64,000 bases of DNA from the NCBI RefSeq assembly GCF_021735925.1, contig NZ_WMEA01000001.1, positions 3,502,001 through 3,566,000 on the forward strand, read 5' to 3'. The notes beneath the pieces were generated by a model. The model did no database searches. It was not told the origin of the DNA and was given only the letters and a program-made list of their open reading frames with translations. The position numbers were made by a program, and so were the translations under genes. This DNA is from Loktanella sp. M215. GTDB taxonomy: Bacteria; Pseudomonadota; Alphaproteobacteria; Rhodobacterales; Rhodobacteraceae. Below, piece by piece: positions 42,498-51,614 of the stretch (positions are counted from its first letter, which is position 1; the number at the start of each line of letters is the position of its first letter).

Positions 42498-44123
42498 ATG
42501 GGCTGGATGAACGACGAGAGCGGGCTGGACCGGGGGCCCGCGAATTTTGCGCCGCTGACGCCCCTGTCGCATCTGCGGCGCGCGGCGGATGTCTTTGCCG
42601 ACCGGCCGGCTCTGGCCTACGGCGACACGGTCTGGACCTATGCCGAATACCATGCGCGCGTCAGCCGGCTGGCGGGCGCGCTGGCGGATCTGGGTGTGGC
42701 GCCGGGCGATGTCGTGGCCACGCTGCTGCCCAACGTGCCGGCGCAGTCGGAGGCGACCTTTGCGGTGCCGGCCTGTGCAGGTGTGCTGAACACGATCAAC
42801 ACGCGGCTGGATGCGGATACGGTCGCCTATATCCTGGATCACGGTGCTGCACGGGTCGTGATCGTGGACAGCGCCAGTGTGCCGCTGGTCGAGGCGGCGA
42901 TCGCCCTGATGGAGACCCCTGCCCCCATCGTGATCGAGGTGCCCGACATCGTCGCCGGCATTCCCGCCACCGGGCGACACAGGCTGTACGAGGATCTGGT
43001 GGCGCAAGGTGATCCGGCCTTTGACTGGGTCATGCCGCAGGATGAGTGGGAAAGCCTTGCGCTGAATTATACCTCTGGCACGACCGGGCGGCCCAAGGGC
43101 GTCGTCTATCACCACCGGGGCGCGTATCTGGCAACGGTGGGCAACCAGATCGCCTGGCGTATGACGTTATTTCCGGTGATGCTGCAGATCGTGCCGTTGT
43201 TTCATTGCAACAACTGGACCCACACCTGGATGATGCCGCTGCTGGGGGGCACTGCCGTCTGCTGCCGCGACATCACCGCCGCCGCGATCTATGCGGCGAT
43301 TGCGGATCATGGGGTGACGCATTTCGGCGGCGCGCCCATCGTGCTGAACCTGATCGTGAACGCACACGAGGCCGACCGCCGCGCCTTCGACCACACGGTC
43401 GAGGTGTTCACCGCAGGCGCGCCGCCCGCCGCAGCGCTGCTGGCCGCCGTGTCAAAACTGGGGTTCAACATCACGCAGGTCTACGGGCTGACCGAAACCT
43501 ACGGACCCGCGACCGAATGCATCTGGAACACCGCTTGGGACGCGTTGCCGGAGGATGACCGCGCCGCGATCAAGGCGCGGCAGGGCGTGCTGATGCCGAT
43601 GATGGACGATATCGTCGTGATGGACCCTGCGATGCGCCCCGTGCCCCGCGACGGCGAGACGCAGGGCGAGATCATGATGCGCGGCAATGCGGTGATGAAA
43701 GGCTATTACCGCAACCCCGAGGCCACGCAGAAGGCCTTTGCGGGGGGCTATTTCCACACCGAGGATCTGGGGGTGCAGCACGGCGACGGCTATATCCAGA
43801 TCACCGACCGGTCGAAGGACATCATCATCTCTGGTGGCGAGAACATCTCCTCGATCGAGGTGGAGAGTGCGCTGATGCACCATGCGGCGGTGAGCCTGTG
43901 TGCGGTCGTGGCGATGCCGGATGACAAGTGGGGCGAGGTGCCCTGCGCCTTTGTCGAGCTGAAGGCGGGGCGTGAGGCGAGCGAGGCCGATCTGATCGCC
44001 CACACGCGCAGCCGTCTGGCGGGGTTCAAGTGCCCCAAGCGCGTGGTGTTCGGGGAATTGCCCAAGACCTCGACCGGGAAAATCCAGAAATTCGAATTGC
44101 GCAAGCGGGCCGCGACCCCCTAG
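42498..44123 (+). CDS. AMP-forming acyl-CoA ligase (DmdB-like)
   Basis: 541 residues from ATG 42498 with GAAGGGG upstream. The start MGWMNDESGL and length match the medium-chain/DmdB type ligases of roseobacters. Adenylate-forming motifs are NYTSGTTGRPKGVVYHHRG (A3), QVYGLTETYGP, GYFHTEDLG with the ATP-binding Asp, and PKTSTGKIQKFELR with the catalytic Lys. It activates a fatty acid or methylmercaptopropionate to the CoA thioester. A DmdC-like dehydrogenase sits 6 kb upstream on the same strand, so a joint role in beta-oxidation or DMSP demethylation is possible. Confidence 0.87.
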   Translation: MGWMNDESGLDRGPANFAPLTPLSHLRRAADVFADRPALAYGDTVWTYAEYHARVSRLAGALADLGVAPGDVVATLLPNVPAQSEATFAVPACAGVLNTINTRLDADTVAYILDHGAARVVIVDSASVPLVEAAIALMETPAPIVIEVPDIVAGIPATGRHRLYEDLVAQGDPAFDWVMPQDEWESLALNYTSGTTGRPKGVVYHHRGAYLATVGNQIAWRMTLFPVMLQIVPLFHCNNWTHTWMMPLLGGTAVCCRDITAAAIYAAIADHGVTHFGGAPIVLNLIVNAHEADRRAFDHTVEVFTAGAPPAAALLAAVSKLGFNITQVYGLTETYGPATECIWNTAWDALPEDDRAAIKARQGVLMPMMDDIVVMDPAMRPVPRDGETQGEIMMRGNAVMKGYYRNPEATQKAFAGGYFHTEDLGVQHGDGYIQITDRSKDIIISGGENISSIEVESALMHHAAVSLCAVVAMPDDKWGEVPCAFVELKAGREASEADLIAHTRSRLAGFKCPKRVVFGELPKTSTGKIQKFELRKRAATP

Positions 44124-44173
44124 GCGTTTGTCGGCGCGTGCCCTAGGGTGTGAAAAACCGGCAGACAGGCAGC

Positions 44174-45190
44174 ATGACCGCACTTTCGCAATACGAACGA
44201 CTGGAAAGCCTCGGGCTGTGGCGTGCCACGCGCACGGATCAGCGGCGCGAGGTCATCGTGTCCTTCGGCGATGCGACGCTGGTCGTCTCGGACAGCGCGG
44301 GGCGACCGCTGTCGCACTGGTCGCTGCCCGCCGTGGCACGGCTGAACCCGCAGGAGGTGCCCGCCCTATTCGCGCCCGACGCCGACGCGACCGAGACGCT
44401 GGAGATCGACGATCCCACGATGATCGCCGCCATCGACACGGTGCGCGGCAGTCTGATCAAGGCGGCGCAGCCCAAGCGGGGCCGGTTGCGGCAGATGCTG
44501 ACGCTGGCGCTGCTGCTGGCCGTGATCGGCGGGACGTCCCTGTGGGGGCCGGATGCGCTGCGAAAGCAGACCGCCGCCAGCGTCAGTGACCTGCGCCGGG
44601 CCGAGATCGGGGCGACGGTGCTGGGCCACCTGCAGGCGCGCACCGGACCGGTTTGTCGCGGCCCGCGCGGGCGTGCAGCACTGCAGACGCTGACGACGCG
44701 GCTGTTCGGGCGGCAGGCGCCGGGGCAGATCGTGGTGCTGCCGGCGGCGCTGCCGGGGCCCTTCACCCTGCCCGGCGCGTTGACGGTGATCGACCGGTCG
44801 ATGCTGGTGCGCTATGACGATCCGCTGATCGCGGCGGGCGACATCATTGCCGCGCGGGCGCGCGGCGATGATCCGCTGGACGATCTGCTGCGCTATGCGG
44901 GCTTGCCTGCGACGATCCAGTTGCTGACATCCGGCCGCCTTCCCGAGACGGCGCTGTCGGGGTATGCGGATTTCCTGCTTGCCTCTGGTCTGCGTCCGGT
45001 GTCGGAAACCGTGCTGTTGCGCGCCTTTGGGGCGGCCGATGTTTCTTCGGCGCCTTATGCGTCGTTGCGGTCGGCGCGGGATCAGAACGGGGCGACACTG
45101 ATCACCTCTGATCCGATGCGGGGCAAGATGCCGGTGCCGGTGCTGACGGATGCGGAATGGATTCAGGTGCAGGCGATCTGCGATAGCTGA
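44174..45190 (+). CDS. Membrane-anchored protein, possibly an inactive M48-like peptidase
   Basis: 338 residues. A cytoplasmic N-terminal part (about 1-110) precedes one membrane helix (MLTLALLLAVIGGTSLWG, about 106-124). The exported part contains QIVVLPAALPGPFTLPGALTVIDRSML, given as a region at about residues 185-212. This resembles the M48 peptidase strand that presents its product-binding loop, but the HEXXH zinc site that should follow is absent (AGDIIAARARGDD instead). A later helix, TALSGYADFLLASGLRP, resembles the region near the third M48 zinc ligand. I infer a degenerate M48-like protein with low certainty; otherwise unknown. Confidence 0.55.
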   Translation: MTALSQYERLESLGLWRATRTDQRREVIVSFGDATLVVSDSAGRPLSHWSLPAVARLNPQEVPALFAPDADATETLEIDDPTMIAAIDTVRGSLIKAAQPKRGRLRQMLTLALLLAVIGGTSLWGPDALRKQTAASVSDLRRAEIGATVLGHLQARTGPVCRGPRGRAALQTLTTRLFGRQAPGQIVVLPAALPGPFTLPGALTVIDRSMLVRYDDPLIAAGDIIAARARGDDPLDDLLRYAGLPATIQLLTSGRLPETALSGYADFLLASGLRPVSETVLLRAFGAADVSSAPYASLRSARDQNGATLITSDPMRGKMPVPVLTDAEWIQVQAICDS

Positions 45191-45230
45191 GGCAAGCGAC
45201 GGGTCGTCGGACCCGCCGCCGGGGTGCCGG

Positions 45231-46625
45231 TCAGCTGCGCAGGAAGGCGTCCGAAAAGCCCATGCCGCGAACGATGCCCAAGGCATGGTTGAGGTCGCCG
45301 GACGACCGGAACGGACCGGCGGCAATCGTTTTCTGCCCGCCGGATCTGGCAGAGGCGACGGGCAGGCCCGCGGCCTGCAGGCGCGCGATCAGGCGCGCGG
45401 CGTTGGCCGGGTCGCCAAAGCTGCCGACCTGAACGTAGCGTTGGCCAGCGGCGGCGGCGGGGGCCAACACGGCGGCGGGGGCCCGCACGGCGGCGGGGGC
45501 GACCGACCTGCTGCTGACGTAAGGTGTCGCCTGTACGACCTGCTTGCCGCGCAGCGGGTTGATGCGGCCGTCGTCCCAGACGCGGGCATAGCCTGCCGGG
45601 GTCTGCACCGGGCCGCCGTAGGGTGCGTTCGAGGCGGGCACCGGTCCGGCACCGAAGAGCGGAGGGGCTGACCGGGCGGGGGTCGCCCGAGGCGCGACCG
45701 CCGCGGCGGGATAGCGCGCGGTGACCTCGGCGATGACCCTGTAGCCGCGCGACAGGCCATAGACCCGGCCCGAGGGTGATTCCGTCTGCGGGCCGCAGCG
45801 CACGGGGAACCGAGGATCCCAGATCAGGCCGGGTATGTTGCATCCCGGTGCGGCCTGCCCTGTCGCGGGTAAGGTGTAGGCCCCTGGTGCTGCTGCCGCG
45901 ATCTGGACCGGGGCCTGCGTCGCGCAGGCGATGGGCGCACCGGTCGCCGCGTTGATCAGTGTCTGGCCGGTCTGAGCCTGGCGCGCACAGGCGGCGTCAA
46001 GGGTCAGGCGCAGCTGTGTCGGTGCCGTGACAGCCTGCGGTCCGGGTCCGCAGTCGATCGGCGCGCGGGTGCTGGCGCTGATGAACCCCGGCTGCACGCC
46101 AAAGCGGCCGGCGCAGGCCTGGGCATAGGTGATGCGGGGCGCGGGGGCGGCCTGTGGCGCGGGGACCGTGCGGGGGGCTGCGGCGGCCACGCGGGCCGGT
46201 TGCGGCGCAGGCACCCGGCGGACCTGCGGGGTCGCCATGGCCACGCGGGGAGGTGGCGCCACGGCTGCGGGCGCGGTGCGCGCAGGCAGCGTCACGCGAG
46301 GCGGCGTCGGCACGGGGGCCGGTGTCGGTGCAGACGTCGGCGCGGGGGCCGGCGCCTGCGCGGTGCGCGTGATCGTGGGCTGGAAGTTGCACAACTGGTT
46401 GCGGGCGCGGTCGACGCGCGGCACCCAGCTGACCATGCCGTCCATGCCGGCGCGCACGAAGGCGCAGCCCTTGGAGTCGACATACTGGCTGGCGTCATAC
46501 CCGGCGGGCGGGAATTCTGCCGGCACCGCAGAGGTTTGCGCGGCGGCCGACGCCACCCCGAGGCCTGACGCCATCAGGGCCGCGGTTGCGATTGCACTGG
46601 CGAAACGTGTCGCAGACATAGACAT
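45231..46625 (-). CDS. Secreted proline/alanine-rich protein with C-terminal SPOR domain
   Basis: 464 residues. A signal peptide (about 1-28, ending AAAQT) is followed by a cysteine-containing domain (GYDASQYVDSKGCAFVRAG), a Pro/Ala-rich linker of about 80 residues, two short repeats (YAQACAGRFGVQPGFISAST and LDAACARQAQTGQTLINAAT, each with a paired Cys) and a C-terminal SPOR domain (QRYVQVGSFGDPANAARLIARL, about 395-464). SPOR domains bind denuded peptidoglycan at the division site. The start at 46625 is preferred, with ATG 46619 as an alternative. A perfect 16-base palindrome lies two bases before the ATG. Confidence 0.82.
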   Translation of the reverse strand: MSMSATRFASAIATAALMASGLGVASAAAQTSAVPAEFPPAGYDASQYVDSKGCAFVRAGMDGMVSWVPRVDRARNQLCNFQPTITRTAQAPAPAPTSAPTPAPVPTPPRVTLPARTAPAAVAPPPRVAMATPQVRRVPAPQPARVAAAAPRTVPAPQAAPAPRITYAQACAGRFGVQPGFISASTRAPIDCGPGPQAVTAPTQLRLTLDAACARQAQTGQTLINAATGAPIACATQAPVQIAAAAPGAYTLPATGQAAPGCNIPGLIWDPRFPVRCGPQTESPSGRVYGLSRGYRVIAEVTARYPAAAVAPRATPARSAPPLFGAGPVPASNAPYGGPVQTPAGYARVWDDGRINPLRGKQVVQATPYVSSRSVAPAAVRAPAAVLAPAAAAGQRYVQVGSFGDPANAARLIARLQAAGLPVASARSGGQKTIAAGPFRSSGDLNHALGIVRGMGFSDAFLRS

Positions 46626-46627
46626 CC

Positions 46628-46643
46628 CCACAATATATTGTGG
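46628..46643 (-). promoter_or_regulatory. Perfect 16-base palindrome resembling an NrdR box
   Basis: CCACAATATATTGTGG reads the same on both strands. It matches the NrdR-box pattern ACACWATATATWGTGT at all but the outer bases. It lies between upp (stop at 46697) and the SPOR gene and overlaps the region expected to hold its ribosome binding site. A second box at the usual spacing of about 31 bases was not found. Confidence 0.5.
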
Positions 46644-46696
46644 CAACATCGCAAACAACGCATAGCAAGTAAAGCCAATCCTGCCCCGGTTTCGCC

Positions 46697-47344
46697 TTAT
46701 TTGGTGCCGAACATCCGGTCGCCCGCGTCGCCCAGACCCGGCACGATATAGCCCTTCTCGTTCAGCCGCTCGTCCACCGCGGCGGTCACGATCTGCACGT
46801 CGGGATGCGCCTCTTTCATGCGGGCGATGCCTTCGGGGGCGGCCAGCAGGCAGAGGAAGCGGATGTTCGTGGCCCCGGCCTGCTTCAGCAAATCAATGGC
46901 CGCGACAGAGGAATTGCCGGTCGCCAGCATCGGATCGACGGCGATGACCATCCGATCCTCCAGCGCCTGCGGCACCTTGAAGTAGTATTGCACGGGCTTC
47001 AGCGTTTCTTCGTCCCGGTAGAGGCCGACGAAGCCGACGCGGGCGGAAGGCACCAGTTCGAGGATGCCGTCGAGCAACCCGTTGCCCGCACGCAGGATCG
47101 AGACCAGCACCAGTTTCTTGCCGTCCAGCACGGGGGCATCCATGGGCTGCAAGGGCGTTTCGATCCGTTCCGTGGTCAGCGGCAGGCTGCGTGTAATCTC
47201 GTAGGCCAGAAGCTGGCTGATCTCGCGCAGCAGCTGGCGGAAGCTGGCGGTCGAGGTTTCCTTACGGCGCATCAGTGTCAGCTTGTGCTGCACCAGCGGG
47301 TGGGTGACGTGGGTCAGGTGGCCGGCGGTGGAATGGTCGGTCAT
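46697..47344 (-). CDS. upp: Uracil phosphoribosyltransferase
   Basis: 215 residues. The start overlaps the add stop (ATGA, 47341-47344). The PRPP-binding segment [21 protein letters not shown] (core DPMLATGNS) and the uracil-binding C-terminus [16 protein letters not shown] are intact. It converts uracil and PRPP to UMP. It is the last gene of the cdd-deoA-deoB-add-upp salvage unit, where uracil released by DeoA would be reused. There is no attenuator-like structure between add and upp. Confidence 0.95.
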   Translation of the reverse strand: MTDHSTAGHLTHVTHPLVQHKLTLMRRKETSTASFRQLLREISQLLAYEITRSLPLTTERIETPLQPMDAPVLDGKKLVLVSILRAGNGLLDGILELVPSARVGFVGLYRDEETLKPVQYYFKVPQALEDRMVIAVDPMLATGNSSVAAIDLLKQAGATNIRFLCLLAAPEGIARMKEAHPDVQIVTAAVDERLNEKGYIVPGLGDAGDRMFGTK

Positions 47345-48327
47345 GGGGCAGGCTCCAGTCGTTTCAGGATCGCGTCGCGGGTGGCGGTGTCGCAGAAGGC
47401 AGCCTTGGCGGCGGCGACATTGGTGTCACGGAAATCCGCCTCTTGCCAGCCGAAGGTGCGTTGCAGGTTTTCGTATTCCGCGGTCATCGTGGTGTGGAAG
47501 AACGGCGGATCGTCCGTGCTGATCGTCACCGGCACGCCTGCGTCGCGCAGTTTTTCGATGGGATGCACGTCCCAGCCATCGACGGCCTGCAGCACGACGT
47601 TCGACCCCGGACAAACCTCGAGTGTGATGCCGCGTTCGGCCAGATCGTCGACCAGACGCGGATCCTCGATCGCGCGGATGCCGTGGCCCAGACGTTCGAC
47701 GCCCAAGCTAAGCGTTTCGCGGATGCGCTGGGGGTCGCCCCATTCGCCGGCGTGGGCGGTCAGGCGCAGGCCCGCCTCCTTTGCCCGATCGAAGCTGTAG
47801 GCGAAATCGCCGGGGCGGCCTTCCAGCTCTGCCCCCGCCATGCCGAAGCCGGTCAGGAAATCGCCCGCCGTTTCCGCCGCGACCTTTGCCGCCTTGCGGC
47901 AGGCGTCGCGGCCGTGGTGGCGGACAGCCGTGGCGATGCCGCGCAGCACGATGCCGTCATCGCGTTCCGCGTCCGAGGCCGCTTGGGCGATGGCGGCGAG
48001 GTAATCCTTCCACGCGGACAGATCGCCGCCGCCGCAGAAGTCGGGGGACAGAAACGCCTCGGTGTAGATGACGCCGTGAAAGGCGCTTTCGGCCAGCACG
48101 GCGCGGGTCAGGCGGTAGAATTCCTCGGGTCCAGTCAGGACGCGGCAGGCCTCGTCATAGACACTCAGAAAATGGGCGAAGTCGCGGAAGGCGTAGCCGC
48201 CGTCAGCGTCAAAGATGCCGTCGAGCCTGATGCGCTTTTCGGCGGCGAGGCCCTTGATGAAATCCGGCGGGGCCGCGCCTTCGAGGTGGAGGTGCAGTTC
48301 GACTTTGGGGAGGGCGCGCAGGCTCAT
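47341..48327 (-). CDS. add: Adenosine deaminase
   Basis: 328 residues from ATG 48327. The zinc-binding opening [12 protein letters not shown] (two His), AHAGEWG (His), [12 protein letters not shown] and the C-terminal [11 protein letters not shown] with metal and catalytic Asp residues are complete. It deaminates adenosine and deoxyadenosine to inosine derivatives. The start overlaps the deoB stop and its own stop overlaps upp, so the whole set is translationally coupled. Length is at the short end of the family but no motif is missing. Confidence 0.95.
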   Translation of the reverse strand: MSLRALPKVELHLHLEGAAPPDFIKGLAAEKRIRLDGIFDADGGYAFRDFAHFLSVYDEACRVLTGPEEFYRLTRAVLAESAFHGVIYTEAFLSPDFCGGGDLSAWKDYLAAIAQAASDAERDDGIVLRGIATAVRHHGRDACRKAAKVAAETAGDFLTGFGMAGAELEGRPGDFAYSFDRAKEAGLRLTAHAGEWGDPQRIRETLSLGVERLGHGIRAIEDPRLVDDLAERGITLEVCPGSNVVLQAVDGWDVHPIEKLRDAGVPVTISTDDPPFFHTTMTAEYENLQRTFGWQEADFRDTNVAAAKAAFCDTATRDAILKRLEPAP

Positions 48328-49499
48328 AGGAACGACTTTCCGGGTCCGGAGTGGGTGATGCCGAGGTGATCCGCGACGGAGGCCGCCACATCGACGAAGG
48401 CGATCTGGCCCAGCGCGCGCGGGCCTGCGCCGTGCACCAGCACCGGCACGCGTTCGCGGGTGTGATCGGTGCCGGTCCAGCTGGGGTCGTTGCCGTGGTC
48501 CGCCGTCACGATCAGCAGATCGCCGTCGCGCAGGCGGGTCAGCAGGTCGCCAAGGGCGTTGTCGAACCACGCCAGATGGCTGGCGTAGCCCGGAATGTCG
48601 CGGCGGTGGCCGTAGATGCTGTCGAATTCGACGAAGTTGGCGAAGGTGAAGGACCCCTCCTCCGCCCCGTCCACCAGATCGGACAGGTGGCCCATCAGGG
48701 CGCGGTCGTCACCCTTGCGGTTCTCGTCGATGCCGCGCATCGAGAAGATGTCGCCGATCTTGCCCACCGCATAGACGTGGCGGCCTGCGGCCTGCGCGTC
48801 GTCGCAGATCGTGGGGGCCGGTGTCGCGATGGCGTAGTCCTTGCGGTTGGCGGTGCGGCTGTAGTGGCCTTCGCTGCCAATGAAGGGCCGCGCGATCACC
48901 CGCCCGACCTTCATCGCATGCAGGTGGGGGGCGATGTCCTTGCAGAGTTTCAGCAGGCGGTCGAGGCCGAAGGATCCTTCGTGCGCCGCGATCTGCAGGA
49001 CGGAATCCGCAGAGGTGTAGACGATGGGCCAGCCGGTGCGGATGTGTTCGGCGGCAAGTGCGTCGATGATCGCCGTGCCGCTGGCGTGACAGTTGCCAAG
49101 GATGCCGTCGGTTCCCGCCGCTTTGCAGATCAATGCCGTCAGGTCGTCGGGAAAGGCGGGCTGGGTGTTGGGGAAATAGGTCCAGTCCCATGGCACCGGC
49201 ACGCCCGCCAGTTCCCAATGGCCGGACGGAGTGTCCTTGCCGGGGCTGACTTCGGTCGCGGCCCCCCAGGCGCCGGTCGGCTCTGCCCCCAGACCCGGTG
49301 CAGCGTCACCACTGGCGAGCGTGATGGCCGCCCCCAGCCCCAGCGCGTCCATGACCGGCAGGTGCAGGGTCTGCGCATGCGCGATGTGCGCAAGGGTGTT
49401 GGCGCCGGTATCGGGGCGCGTGCCGTTGAAGAAGGCGTCCGCATCGGGCGCGCCGCCGATGCCGACCGAGTCGATGACGACCAGAAAAGCGCGTGTCAT
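48324..49499 (-). CDS. deoB: Phosphopentomutase
   Basis: 391 residues, alkaline-phosphatase superfamily. Metal-binding and active-site regions are FLVVIDSVGIGGAPDA at the N-terminus, SGHWELAGV with the acceptor Thr region near 92, ANFVEFDSIYGHRRD and the C-terminal VTADHGNDPSWTGTDHTRE. It interconverts (deoxy)ribose-1-phosphate and -5-phosphate, linking nucleoside phosphorolysis to central metabolism. It starts two bases from the deoA stop and overlaps add by four bases. deoC is not in the window. Confidence 0.96.
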   Translation of the reverse strand: MTRAFLVVIDSVGIGGAPDADAFFNGTRPDTGANTLAHIAHAQTLHLPVMDALGLGAAITLASGDAAPGLGAEPTGAWGAATEVSPGKDTPSGHWELAGVPVPWDWTYFPNTQPAFPDDLTALICKAAGTDGILGNCHASGTAIIDALAAEHIRTGWPIVYTSADSVLQIAAHEGSFGLDRLLKLCKDIAPHLHAMKVGRVIARPFIGSEGHYSRTANRKDYAIATPAPTICDDAQAAGRHVYAVGKIGDIFSMRGIDENRKGDDRALMGHLSDLVDGAEEGSFTFANFVEFDSIYGHRRDIPGYASHLAWFDNALGDLLTRLRDGDLLIVTADHGNDPSWTGTDHTRERVPVLVHGAGPRALGQIAFVDVAASVADHLGITHSGPGKSFL

Positions 49500-49500
49500 G

Positions 49501-50805
49501 TCAGGTAATCCTGTCCAGTATCAGGGGCGTGGCGTCGGGCCGTGCGCCGATGGTGATAGCGGCCAGCACCGCATCGCGCGCGGCCTCTGCCCGGTCCTGC
49601 GTGCGGGCGTGGACGGTGGCGATCCGGTCGCCGCGGGCCAGTGGCGTGCCCAGATCGCGCACGTCGGTCAGGCCCACGGCGGGGTCGATGCGGTCGCCCT
49701 CGCGTGCGCGGCCACCGCCCAAGGCCACGACGGCCAGCCCCAGCGCCTCGCCGTCGATTGCCGTGATGAAGCCTGCGTGTGGGGCCGTGACGGCCAGTGT
49801 GACCGGGGCCTTTGGCAAGTGCGTGCGCCAGTCCTTGTCCATGTCGGGCGGCCCGCCGAGGGCGGCGATCATCCGCGCGAAGCGGTCCAGGGCGCTGCCG
49901 TCGGCCAGCGTCCGCTCCAGCGCCGCGCGGGCCTTGTCGGCGGGCCAGCCGGCCAGCGCCAGCGCCTCGCATCCCAGTGAAAGCGCCAGCGTGACAAGGC
50001 GGGGTGCGGCCTCTGGCTGGCCCGACAGCACGTCGAGGCAGACCGCCATTTCCGTGGCGTTGCCAAGGCTGGGGGCCAGCGGCTGGGTCATGTCGGAGAG
50101 CACGGCCACGGTCGGGCACCCTGCCCCGCGCGCCGTATCGACCAGCGCCTGTGCCAAGGCCGTCGCATCGGCGCGGGTCTTCATGAAGGCGCCGCTGCCG
50201 ACCTTCACGTCCAGCACGAGCGCATCAAGGCCCGCGGCCAGCTTTTTCGACAGGATCGAGGCGGTGATGAGGTCGATGGAATCGACCGTCGCCGTCACGT
50301 CGCGGACGGCGTAAAGGCGGCGGTCCGCCGGGGCTATCCGGGTCGTGGCGCCGACGATGGCGCAGCCGACATCGGCCACGATGGCGCGCAGGTCGGCCTC
50401 GCTTACGTCGACGCAGACGCCGGGCACGGCCGAGAGCTTGTCGAGCGTGCCGCCCGTATGCCCCAGACCACGACCGGAGATCATCGGGACATAGACGCCA
50501 CAGGCCGCCAGCATCGGGGCGAGGATCAGCGAGACGCAGTCGCCCACGCCGCCCGTCGAATGCTTGTCCAGCACCGGACCCGGCAGGTCCCAGTGCAGCA
50601 CGTCGCCGCTGTCGCGCATGCCGGTCGTCAGGGCCACGCGACCGGCGGCGTCCAGCCCGCGCAGGCAGACGGCCATCGCAAAGGCACCGGCCTGCGCGTC
50701 AGTCACGCGACCGTCTGCCAGACCGGCGGTGAAGGTCGCCAGACCGTCAGGGGCCACGTCGCCACGCCGGACGGCGGCGATCAGGGCACGGGCATCCATC
50801 GTCAT
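49501..50805 (-). CDS. deoA: Thymidine phosphorylase
   Basis: 434 residues. The family signature LDKHSTGGVGDCVSL near residue 83 binds phosphate, and SGRGLGHTGGTLDKL near 113 is the second conserved block. KKLAAGLDALVLDVKVGSGAFM follows (given by its core LVLDVKVGSGAFM). It phosphorolyses thymidine and deoxyuridine. The start ATG 50805 overlaps the cdd stop (ATGA), and the stop lies one base before deoB. It forms part of the salvage operon with cytidine deaminase upstream. Confidence 0.95.
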   Translation of the reverse strand: MTMDARALIAAVRRGDVAPDGLATFTAGLADGRVTDAQAGAFAMAVCLRGLDAAGRVALTTGMRDSGDVLHWDLPGPVLDKHSTGGVGDCVSLILAPMLAACGVYVPMISGRGLGHTGGTLDKLSAVPGVCVDVSEADLRAIVADVGCAIVGATTRIAPADRRLYAVRDVTATVDSIDLITASILSKKLAAGLDALVLDVKVGSGAFMKTRADATALAQALVDTARGAGCPTVAVLSDMTQPLAPSLGNATEMAVCLDVLSGQPEAAPRLVTLALSLGCEALALAGWPADKARAALERTLADGSALDRFARMIAALGGPPDMDKDWRTHLPKAPVTLAVTAPHAGFITAIDGEALGLAVVALGGGRAREGDRIDPAVGLTDVRDLGTPLARGDRIATVHARTQDRAEAARDAVLAAITIGARPDATPLILDRIT

Positions 50806-51218
50806 ACCCGGCTCATGTAGTCCAGATCGAAGGCGCCGGGCAGCAGCGCGCCCACGGTCGTGTCCAGCACGGCGCCGTCGGTGGTGGTCAGGGTGACGGG
50901 GGTGTCGCCGCTTGCGAATTCCGCCAGTTTCTGACGGCAGCCGCCGCAGGGGCTGACGGGTTGCGGGCTGTCCGCGATGACGGCGACGGCCAGGATGTCG
51001 CGCGCGCCGGCGGCACACATGGCGGCGATGGCGCCCGCCTCGGCGCAGGTGCCTTCGGGATAGGCCACGTTTTCCACGTTGCAGCCGATGTGGATCGCGC
51101 CGTCCGCGGTGCGGATCGCGGCGCCGACCTTGAACCCGGAATAGGGCACGTGGGCGTTGTCGCGCACGGCAGTGGCGGCCGCGATCAGGGCGGCGGTGGC
51201 GGCATCGGGATGGGGCAT
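50802..51218 (-). CDS. cdd: Cytidine deaminase
   Basis: 138 residues from ATG 51218, supported by GGAGAAT upstream. The zinc motif TCAEAGAIAAM (Cys-Ala-Glu) and the second ligand pair PCGGCRQKLAEF are intact, and the N-terminal YSGFKVGAAI is typical of the tetrameric short form. It converts cytidine and deoxycytidine to (deoxy)uridine. It is the first gene of the salvage operon. The 119-base gap to the divergent DUF3072-type gene must contain the operon promoter; no clear DeoR or CytR site was seen. Confidence 0.95.
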   Translation of the reverse strand: MPHPDAATAALIAAATAVRDNAHVPYSGFKVGAAIRTADGAIHIGCNVENVAYPEGTCAEAGAIAAMCAAGARDILAVAVIADSPQPVSPCGGCRQKLAEFASGDTPVTLTTTDGAVLDTTVGALLPGAFDLDYMSRV

Positions 51219-51337
51219 GGTGGGATTCTCCGGAATTTGGCGTAACAGTGCAGGCCGGTTGCCCCGGATGCAAGCCGTTCGCGGGGAACTCTGGGCCATG
51301 CGCCCGCGTTACCTTACGCACACCACAGGAGGCTGCA

Positions 51338-51544
51338 ATGATCCCCCCCACCCCACCCGTTGCGGGTCGCGATGATGCCATTGTCAACGCGGCGGACAGT
51401 CCGATGACCGACGATCAGGCGGATATGCTGCGCAGCCTGTGCGAGGATGCGAGCGAGCCGTTCAACGCGAACCTGACCGAGGCGGAAGCGCTGCAGCGGA
51501 TCGCGGAACTGACCGACAGCCTGAACACCGATCAGAACCTCTGA
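51338..51544 (+). CDS. DUF3072-type small protein, copy 1
   Basis: 68 residues from ATG 51338, with AGGAGG seven bases upstream. After a Pro-rich N-terminus comes the domain: MTDDQADMLRSLCEDASEPF then NLTEAEALQRIAELTDSL. The pattern Mtx[DE]QaxxLxxLcEdaxxxFxxxLtxaeAxxrIxxL is shared with two neighbours (51615 and 52728). I recognise it as DUF3072; its role is unknown, although the family is often found near stress or cell-envelope genes. It is divergent from cdd. Confidence 0.75.
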   Translation: MIPPTPPVAGRDDAIVNAADSPMTDDQADMLRSLCEDASEPFNANLTEAEALQRIAELTDSLNTDQNL

Positions 51545-51614
51545 TCGCAGCCCGTTTGCGGCGGCGTCCGTCACGACGGCCCCGCCACCGCATCACACAA
51601 GAAGGACGAGACCG

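Noticed and set aside
45997..46392. Alternative frames in the Pro/Ala-rich linker of the SPOR gene
   Set aside because: Low-complexity GC-rich sequence keeps all frames open; only the minus-strand frame has a signal peptide and SPOR domain.
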